NCBI GenBank assembly: GCA_964529305.1
Contig: CAZGUX010000062.1
Coordinates: 1 to 64,000, forward strand
Length of the DNA: 64,000 nt
Reading direction: 5' to 3'
Source: CAZGUX01 sp964529305
Lineage (GTDB): Bacteria; Acidobacteriota; Terriglobia; Bryobacterales; Bryobacteraceae
How positions within the stretch are numbered: position 1 is the stretch's first letter; each line of letters opens with the position of its first letter. Made by a program: the position numbers and the translations under genes. Shown piece after piece: positions 58,662 to 64,000 of the stretch. The notes below the pieces were generated by a model. That model made no database searches, was not told where the DNA came from, and saw only the letters and a list, made by a program, of their open reading frames with translations.

Positions 58662-59822
58662 ATGAAAATCCACGAATATCAAGCCAAGGGCTTGCTGGCC
58701 CGGTACGAGGTCCCTGTGCCGCGCGGAAAAGTCTGCTTCACCGTCGAGGAAGCGGAGGCGGCGGCGAACGAGATCGGCGGCAGCGTGGTGGTGAAGGCGC
58801 AGATCCACGCCGGCGGCCGGGGTAAGGGTGGCGGCGTCAAACTGGCCAAGAACGCGGCCGAGGCCAGTGAAGTCGCGTCGAAGATTCTGGGCATGACGCT
58901 GATCACGCACCAGACGGGTCCCGAAGGCCGCGTTGTGCATCGGTTGCTGGTCGAAGAGACGCTTCCCATCGAACGGGAACTCTATCTCGGGATCGTGCTC
59001 GACCGCACCATCGGCAAGATGGTGTTCATGGCCTCGTCGGCCGGCGGAATGGAGATCGAGGAAGTCGCCGCCAAGACGCCCGAGTTGATCCTGAAAGAAG
59101 CCATCGAGCCGGGCTTCGGCCTGACGGCGTTCCAGGCCCGCAAACTCGCCTTCGGCATGGGACTTACGGGCAGCCAGGCCGGCAAGGCCGCCACGGCCAT
59201 GATGGCGCTGGCCCGCGCCTGCGACGCCCTCGATGCCTCGCTGGCCGAGATCAACCCGTTCATCACCACCAAGGACGGCAACGTCTTCGCGCTCGACGCC
59301 AAGATCAACCTCGATGACAACGCCCTCTACCGCCACAAGGACCTGATCGAGTTGCGCGACCTGAACGAGGAGGACCCGCTCGAAGTCGAGGCCTCCAAGT
59401 TCAACCTTAACTACATCAAGCTCGATGGCACGGTCGGCTGCATGGTGAACGGGGCGGGCCTGGCCATGGGCACGATGGACATCATTAAGTATGCCGGCGG
59501 AAGTCCGGCCAACTTCCTGGACGTGGGCGGCGGCGCCAGCGCCGAGCAGGTGAAGAACGCGTTCCGCATCCTGCTTTCCGATAAACACGTCAAGGCGGTC
59601 CTGATCAATATTTTCGGCGGCATCCTGCGGTGCGACACGCTGGCCAACGGCGTGGTGGCCGCGGCGCGGGACCTGCACTTCAGCGTTCCCGTGGTCGTCC
59701 GCATGGAAGGCACGAATGTCGAGCTTGGCAAGAAGATCCTCGTCGAGTCCGGCCTGAACTTCACCGTAGCCGACGGCATGCGCGATGCCGCCACGAAAGT
59801 CGTCCAACTGTCCCAGCAATAA
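58662..59822 (+). CDS. sucC: Succinate-CoA ligase, ADP-forming, beta subunit
   Basis: 386 residues, typical for SucC. It has an ATP-grasp N-terminus (MKIHEYQAKGLLARYEVPVP; VKAQIHAGGRGKGGGVKLAK), a Mg-nucleotide site region (LAEINPFITTKDGNVFALDA) and a C-terminal CoA-ligase domain (MVNGAGLAMGTMDIIKYAGG; NFLDVGGGASAEQV; NIFGGILRCDTLANGV). With SucD it interconverts succinyl-CoA and succinate with nucleotide phosphorylation in the TCA cycle. The sucD start follows after 3 bp. No other TCA gene is adjacent. Confidence 0.97.
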   Translation: MKIHEYQAKGLLARYEVPVPRGKVCFTVEEAEAAANEIGGSVVVKAQIHAGGRGKGGGVKLAKNAAEASEVASKILGMTLITHQTGPEGRVVHRLLVEETLPIERELYLGIVLDRTIGKMVFMASSAGGMEIEEVAAKTPELILKEAIEPGFGLTAFQARKLAFGMGLTGSQAGKAATAMMALARACDALDASLAEINPFITTKDGNVFALDAKINLDDNALYRHKDLIELRDLNEEDPLEVEASKFNLNYIKLDGTVGCMVNGAGLAMGTMDIIKYAGGSPANFLDVGGGASAEQVKNAFRILLSDKHVKAVLINIFGGILRCDTLANGVVAAARDLHFSVPVVVRMEGTNVELGKKILVESGLNFTVADGMRDAATKVVQLSQQ

Positions 59823-59825
59823 GCC

Positions 59826-60692
59826 ATGAGCGTACTCGTCGACCAGAATACTCGCCTCATTGTCCAGGGGTTCACCGGCAAGGAAGGCACGTTTCACGCG
59901 CAGCAGTCCATCGCATATGGCACCAAGGTGGTGGGCGGCGTGGTTCCCGGAAAGGGCGGCGCCACTCATCTGGACCTGCCCGTCTTCGATACCGTCGCGC
60001 AATCGGTGAAGGAGGCCGGGGCCAACGCCTCGGTGATCTTTGTTCCACCTCCGTTCGCGGCGGACGCCATCATGGAGGCGGCCGACGCCGGACTGGCGCT
60101 GGTGGTCTGTATCACGGAAGGCATTCCCGCTCTCGACATGGTGCGGGTGTGGAAATACCTGCAGGGCAAGCCCACACGGCTGATCGGACCGAATTGCCCC
60201 GGGATCATCTCCCCCGGCAAGTGCAAGATCGGCATCATGCCTGGACACATTCACCTGCCCGGACATGTGGGCGTTGTGTCACGGTCGGGAACCCTGACCT
60301 ACGAAGCGGTCGGCCAGTTGACCAAGCTGAAGATCGGACAGTCGACCTGCATCGGTATCGGCGGCGATCCGATTATCGGGACCAACTTCGTCGACGCCAT
60401 CCGGTTGTTCAATGAAGATCCGGACACGCACGCCATCGTGATGATCGGAGAGATCGGCGGCAACGCTGAAGAGACCGCCGCCGCCTACATCGCGGAGAAC
60501 GTGAAGAAACCGGTGGTGGGATTCATCGCCGGCCAGACCGCGCCGCCCGGAAGGCGCATGGGGCACGCCGGCGCCATCATCTCGGGAGGCACCGGAGCCG
60601 CCAAGGACAAGATGGCGGCGATGGAGGCCGCCGGAATCACCGTCTGCTCCACGCCCGCCGAAATCGGAGAGAAAATCCAAAGCCGTTTATGA
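59826..60692 (+). CDS. sucD: Succinate-CoA ligase, alpha subunit
   Basis: 288 residues, the usual SucD length. A CoA-binding Rossmann domain opens the protein (SVLVDQNTRLIVQGFTGKEG, VVGGVVPGKGG). CITEGIPALDMVRVWKYL and RLIGPNCPGIISPGKCKIGI follow. The phosphorylated histidine lies in GHAGAIISGG (about residue 244). Its ATG-TGA end overlaps ndk by 4 bp, so sucC-sucD-ndk is one coupled operon. Confidence 0.97.
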   Translation: MSVLVDQNTRLIVQGFTGKEGTFHAQQSIAYGTKVVGGVVPGKGGATHLDLPVFDTVAQSVKEAGANASVIFVPPPFAADAIMEAADAGLALVVCITEGIPALDMVRVWKYLQGKPTRLIGPNCPGIISPGKCKIGIMPGHIHLPGHVGVVSRSGTLTYEAVGQLTKLKIGQSTCIGIGGDPIIGTNFVDAIRLFNEDPDTHAIVMIGEIGGNAEETAAAYIAENVKKPVVGFIAGQTAPPGRRMGHAGAIISGGTGAAKDKMAAMEAAGITVCSTPAEIGEKIQSRL

Positions 60693-61111
60693 GTCAAGTG
60701 GAACGTACGTTTTCGATCATCAAGCCCGACGCCGTGGCCGTCGGGCAGGCGGGCGCGATTCTCGCCATGTTGGAAGAGGCCGGCTTCAAGATCGCCGGCC
60801 TGCGCATGCTCAAGATGACCGCCCAGCAGGCCGAAGGCTTCTATGCGGTGCACCGCGAGAGGCCGTTCTTTGCGAGCCTGGTGAAGTTCATCACGGAAGG
60901 CCCGGTCATCGTCATGGCGCTCGAGCGCGAAGACGCGGTCAAGAAACTGCGCGAGGTGATGGGCGCCACCAATCCCGCGAATGCCGGCGAAGGCACGGTT
61001 CGCAAGCGGTTTGCCGCCAGCATCGAGCGGAATTGCATCCACGGTTCGGACGCGCCGGAAACCGCGGCCGTCGAATTGGCTTACTTCTTCAGCACCGTCG
61101 ACCTGCAATAG
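60689..61111 (+). CDS. ndk: Nucleoside diphosphate kinase
   Basis: 140 residues, standard for bacterial Ndk. Conserved elements: RTFSIIKPDAVAVGQ, FYAVHRERPFF, GPVIVMALEREDAV, the MGATNPANAGEGTVRKRFA loop, and the active-site phospho-histidine in NCIHGSDAPETAAVELAYFF. It transfers the gamma phosphate among NTPs. The link with sucCD is functionally sensible, since nucleotide triphosphate made by succinate-CoA ligase can be exchanged by Ndk. It overlaps sucD by 4 bp and abuts the dipeptidase start (TAG directly followed by ATG). Confidence 0.97.
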   Translation: MSQVERTFSIIKPDAVAVGQAGAILAMLEEAGFKIAGLRMLKMTAQQAEGFYAVHRERPFFASLVKFITEGPVIVMALEREDAVKKLREVMGATNPANAGEGTVRKRFAASIERNCIHGSDAPETAAVELAYFFSTVDLQ

Positions 61112-62260
61112 ATGCGTCCGTTAGTTCTGCTCCTGCTGCCGGCCCTTGGGTGGGCGCAGGTGCGGGCCGTCTCCGATGAGGAGGTCCGGCGGGTCCACCT
61201 GTCGGCCCTCCTCATCGACACTCACAACGACGTCACCTCCTACACGGTGAAGGGCCTCGATCTCGGGGTCAGACAGTCGCGGTTCGGCGGAAAGCCCCTG
61301 CATACGGACATTCCGCGCTTGCGCGAAGGCGGTGTCGGGGCCGTGTTCTTCGCCGCCTACGTTTCGGCGGAGAACGCCCGCAACGGGACGGCGGCGCATC
61401 GGACGCTGGAGATGATCGACACCATCCGCCACGATATCGCGGGCCGGCATCCGCGGCACTTCCGGCTGGCCACAAGCGCCGGAGAGGTGCTCGAAGCGCG
61501 GAGCGACGGCCGGATCGCCGCCCTGATCGGCATCGAGGGCGGCCACGCGATCGAGGACAGCCCACGTTTATTGCGCACGTTCTACGGCCTCGGTGTCCGC
61601 TACATGACGCTGACGCACTCTAATCACAACCACTGGGCGGACTCGTCAGGATCGGCGGGCGCGCCGAACCACGGCCTGAGTGAACTGGGCAAGACGGTGG
61701 TGAAGGAGATGAACCGTCTCGGCATGATGGTGGATATCTCCCACGTCTCGGACAAGACGTTCTGGGATGTGATGGCCGTCTCGGAAGCGCCGCCGTTCGC
61801 CTCGCATTCCTCCTGCCGCGCGATCTCGAAGATCCGCCGCAACATGACCGACGAAATGATCGAGGCGCTGGGAAAGAAAGGGGGCGTGATTCAGATCAAC
61901 TTCGGCTGCGAGTTCCTCTCCCAGGTCTCGGCGGACTCCTCCCCCTGGTCGAATCCCGCGCTGCGCGGCAAGAAGAGCGAATCCGATGTCGAACGCGCCA
62001 CCCTCGCCGATATCGTTGCCCACATCGATCATGTCGTGAAGATCGCGGGGGAGGATGCCGTGGGCATCGGCTCCGACTTCGATGGCATCCCGTGCGTGCC
62101 CGTGGGGATGGAGGACGTTTCGAAGTTTCCCAACCTCACGCGCGCACTGTTGGAGAAAGGGTATAGCGCCCAGCGGATTCGCAAAATCTATGGCGAGAAC
62201 CTGCTGCGAGTGCTGCGCGCGGCCGAATCCACTTCCGCGAAGGTCAGGCCACCGCGTTAG
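61112..62260 (+). CDS. Secreted membrane-dipeptidase family (peptidase M19) enzyme
   Basis: 382 residues with a signal peptide (MRPLVLLLLPALGWAQ). All M19 zinc-ligand regions are present: LIDTHNDVTSYTVK, the bridging Glu in IGIEGGHAIED, VDISHVSDKTFWDVM, ASHSSCRAISKIRRN and VGIGSDFDGIP. The family hydrolyses dipeptides, including D-amino-acid-containing ones, outside the cytoplasm. It directly follows ndk with no gap and is probably the last gene of the sucCD-ndk operon. Its last 17 bp overlap the convergent HD-GYP gene. Confidence 0.93.
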   Translation: MRPLVLLLLPALGWAQVRAVSDEEVRRVHLSALLIDTHNDVTSYTVKGLDLGVRQSRFGGKPLHTDIPRLREGGVGAVFFAAYVSAENARNGTAAHRTLEMIDTIRHDIAGRHPRHFRLATSAGEVLEARSDGRIAALIGIEGGHAIEDSPRLLRTFYGLGVRYMTLTHSNHNHWADSSGSAGAPNHGLSELGKTVVKEMNRLGMMVDISHVSDKTFWDVMAVSEAPPFASHSSCRAISKIRRNMTDEMIEALGKKGGVIQINFGCEFLSQVSADSSPWSNPALRGKKSESDVERATLADIVAHIDHVVKIAGEDAVGIGSDFDGIPCVPVGMEDVSKFPNLTRALLEKGYSAQRIRKIYGENLLRVLRAAESTSAKVRPPR

Positions 62261-63353
62261 TCCTGGCGTAGCCGTTGTGCCCCCGGCGCGAGCGCGCGGC
62301 GGCGCCGCGAATGTCCTGCCAGACGGACTGTGGCACCCGGAGAAAGTGCTTGACCACTTCCGGATCGAACTGGGTGCCCGCAAACGCGGTGATCTCGCCG
62401 CGGGCCGTATCGTAATTCATGGCCTTGCGATAGGGACGGTCCGAGGTCATCACGTCGAGCGTGTCCATCACGGCAAAGATTCGCGCTCCCAGGGGAATCT
62501 GCTCCCCGCGGAGACGGCCGGGGTATCCGCTGCCGTCGTAGCGTTCATGGTGGCTGAGGACAATCGTGCAGGCGGGCCGCAACACCTCAATGCCGTCCAG
62601 AATCCAGTAGCCGATCTCCGGGTGCTTCTGCATTTGCACCCATTCGGATTCCGTCAGCTTTCCCGGCTTCAGCAGGATCGCGTCCGAGATCCCGATCTTG
62701 CCCACGTCGTGGAGCAGCGATCCCCGCCGGATGATTTCCAACTGGCCGGAGTCCACTTGCATCTGCCGCGCCAGATGCAACGCGCACTCGCTGACCCGTT
62801 TGGAGTGCGCCTGGGTCTCGTGCTCCCGGGCATCGAGGGCCGACACCAGCGCCTCGAGGGTGGTTTCGGAGGCGTCGTCGAGTTTCTCCAACACGTGCCG
62901 CAGTTCCACTGTACGTTCCGTCACCGCCTGTTCCAGGGAGGTCAGCCGCTGCACCTGCTCGATCTGGCTGCGCTTCCTCCCGAGCGCGTCGCGAACGGAG
63001 GAGACGATCTCGGCCAGGCGGAACGGCTTCAGAATGTAGTCGAGAGCCCCGATCCGCATGGCGTTCACCGCCATGCTCAGATCCTCGCACGCGGTCAGCA
63101 TCATCACGCCCACCGCCGGGTATTTGCGCATCACCACGGCCAGCAATTCCAGGCCGCTCATGCCGGGCATTCGAATGTCCGACAACACCATCGAAAACGG
63201 CTCGCGGTCGAGGAGCGTCAGCGCCTCCACCGCACTGCCTGCCAGCCGCACGTCGAAGCCGCTCACCTGCATGAATTCACCAAGCAGGTTGCGAATAGGA
63301 GCTTCGTCGTCGACGATCAAGAGTCTGGGCCGTTCCGCGACGAGTGCCGTCAT
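62244..63353 (-). CDS. HD-GYP response regulator (c-di-GMP phosphodiesterase candidate)
   Basis: 369 residues from the ATG at 63353 (GGAGAGG upstream; a TTG 6 bp earlier is unlikely). The N-terminal receiver domain reads LLIVDDEAPIRNLLGEFM, MVLSDIRMPGMSGLEL and LDYILKPFRLAEIV. A coiled linker (about 130-170) leads to an HD-GYP domain with LLHDVGKIGISDAIL, HPEIGYWIL, VLSHHERYDGSGYPG, GARIFAVMDTLDVMTSDRPY. All catalytic HD and GYP residues are present, so hydrolysis of cyclic di-GMP is likely. It runs in the same direction as, and 14 bp from, the epimerase gene upstream. Confidence 0.93.
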   Translation of the reverse strand: MTALVAERPRLLIVDDEAPIRNLLGEFMQVSGFDVRLAGSAVEALTLLDREPFSMVLSDIRMPGMSGLELLAVVMRKYPAVGVMMLTACEDLSMAVNAMRIGALDYILKPFRLAEIVSSVRDALGRKRSQIEQVQRLTSLEQAVTERTVELRHVLEKLDDASETTLEALVSALDAREHETQAHSKRVSECALHLARQMQVDSGQLEIIRRGSLLHDVGKIGISDAILLKPGKLTESEWVQMQKHPEIGYWILDGIEVLRPACTIVLSHHERYDGSGYPGRLRGEQIPLGARIFAVMDTLDVMTSDRPYRKAMNYDTARGEITAFAGTQFDPEVVKHFLRVPQSVWQDIRGAAARSRRGHNGYARTNAVA

Positions 63354-63367
63354 GGCCAACCTCTCCG

Positions 63368-64000
63368 TTACCTCGCGGCCGCCGCCTCGCGCGCGTGCAA
63401 CCGCTCGAACTGTTCCACTGTTTTGCGAATGCCTTCCCGCAATGGCGTTCGCGGAATCGATGCAATGGCCGACCGCAGTTGGGACCCGTCGACGCGAAAG
63501 GCCACCGGCACCTGTGGTCCGGAGAAGGTGATCAGGCCTTTCGCCTCGGGACGTAGTTCCTCCATCGTGTCAACCAACTCCTGCATGCTGGTGACCCATC
63601 CCTCCAGGTTGTATACGTGGGCGCCCTCCATCGTGGACAGCAGACACTCGATGAAGGTCCCGGCGACGTCTTCTACGAACTGCAAGTCCATGAAACCGCT
63701 CAGCCGGATTTGATAACGCTCGCGCAGTGCCAGCGCCCGCATGGCCAGGGTCGGGTCCGCCGTCAGGCCTTGATCGCGCCCAACCCCGTACACGGTCCAA
63801 GGGCGTAATCCTATGCTGGAGATGCCATTAGCCTGGTAAAAAATACGCGCGTTCCCTTCGTTGGCCTGCTTGAAGACTCCGTAGTGCGTCGACGGCTTCA
63901 ACGGGTCGTCGTCGCGCAGTTTCCCCTCGCCGTAGGCTTCTTCCGGGCCCCACACCGCGGCTGAACTGGCATACACCACCCTCACCGGCCGTCCCGCATC
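63368..64000 (-). CDS. NAD-dependent epimerase/dehydratase (5' end beyond window)
   Basis: The last 210 residues of an extended SDR. Visible motifs are VVYASSAAVWGP (active-site Ser region), the catalytic Y-x-x-x-K in HYGVFKQANEGN, LRPWTVYGVGRDQG and DLQFVEDVAGTFIECL. This is the pattern of nucleotide-sugar 4-epimerases, UDP-glucuronate epimerases and related enzymes of surface-polysaccharide synthesis. The Rossmann glycine motif lies beyond the right edge. The exact sugar cannot be assigned. It is upstream of, and probably co-transcribed with, the HD-GYP regulator. Confidence 0.85.
   Translation of the reverse strand, partial: DAGRPVRVVYASSAAVWGPEEAYGEGKLRDDDPLKPSTHYGVFKQANEGNARIFYQANGISSIGLRPWTVYGVGRDQGLTADPTLAMRALALRERYQIRLSGFMDLQFVEDVAGTFIECLLSTMEGAHVYNLEGWVTSMQELVDTMEELRPEAKGLITFSGPQVPVAFRVDGSQLRSAIASIPRTPLREGIRKTVEQFERLHAREAAAAR

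Noticed and set aside
1..64000. CRISPR array, tRNA/rRNA genes, prophage or complete insertion sequence
   Set aside because: No regularly spaced repeats, no tRNA-like cloverleaf sequences noticed, and no transposase, integrase or phage structural proteins among the readable frames.

Overview
The window looks like a chromosome segment of a high-GC Acidobacteriota bacterium, most likely of the Solibacter/Bryobacter group. This rests on several family markers seen together: a secreted beta-propeller protein ending in the 'Solibacter C-terminal' type domain (351-2315), an acidobacterial ADOP-type MacB/FtsX permease preceded by its PadR regulator (14477-17452), two giant Oar-like TonB receptors with the DLPLNGRN motif (25568-29026, 54267-57566), a DUF1587/1592/1588/1585 cytochrome-like protein with a DUF1552 partner (36832-41460), and many Tat-tagged redox enzymes or hydrolases. 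No phage, intact insertion sequence, CRISPR array, tRNA or rRNA was seen. Species-level assignment is not possible from the sequence alone.

Layout. 1-8889: secreted or adhesion-like proteins, including a three-gene minus-strand operon ending in a 1397-residue putative-Ig repeat protein. 9035-14444: CocE-type hydrolase, NHL propeller, Tat-exported Gfo/Idh/MocA oxidoreductase and a HicAB toxin-antitoxin pair. 14477-17452: PadR-ADOP unit. 17751-25387: secreted enzymes, a membrane spermidine-synthase-like fusion, a PHP-like hydrolase, a Uma2-type nuclease, a D-threonine-aldolase-like enzyme and a ligase-associated exonuclease. 25568-31573: TonB receptor and two overlapping amidohydrolase paralogues, one of which has lost its metal ligands. 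31630-36582: cytochrome bd oxidase cydAB, an SDR and a secreted toroid-like protein. 36832-44839: DUF1592/DUF1552 pair, a Tat-tagged SelA-like PLP enzyme and an orphan hypF. 45425-50302: a tightly overlapping minus-strand operon (gluconate-dehydrogenase-subunit-3-like protein, GMC oxidoreductase, five-haem cytochrome, response regulator, sensor kinase). 50361-57566: ceramidase-like protein, a Cys-rich protein and its partner, and a ToxR-like membrane regulator divergent from the second TonB receptor. 57582-62260: core metabolism (trpD; sucC-sucD-ndk-dipeptidase operon). 62244-64000: HD-GYP response regulator and a truncated NAD-sugar epimerase.

The best candidate for something undescribed is not a protein. 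Between 19224 and 19680 a promoter-like signal (TTCACA-N18-TATTAT) and an intrinsic terminator bracket about 420 nt with no convincing gene but strong predicted secondary structure (14-bp, 7-bp and 16-bp stems). It does not show the conserved motifs I know for tmRNA, RNase P or SRP RNA. Other items worth attention are a palindromic intergenic element present twice, a recurrent -10 hexamer 7-11 nt before start codons that suggests leaderless transcripts, and the redox operon coupled to a two-component system.

All functions are read from protein motifs and gene context. No database search was run.
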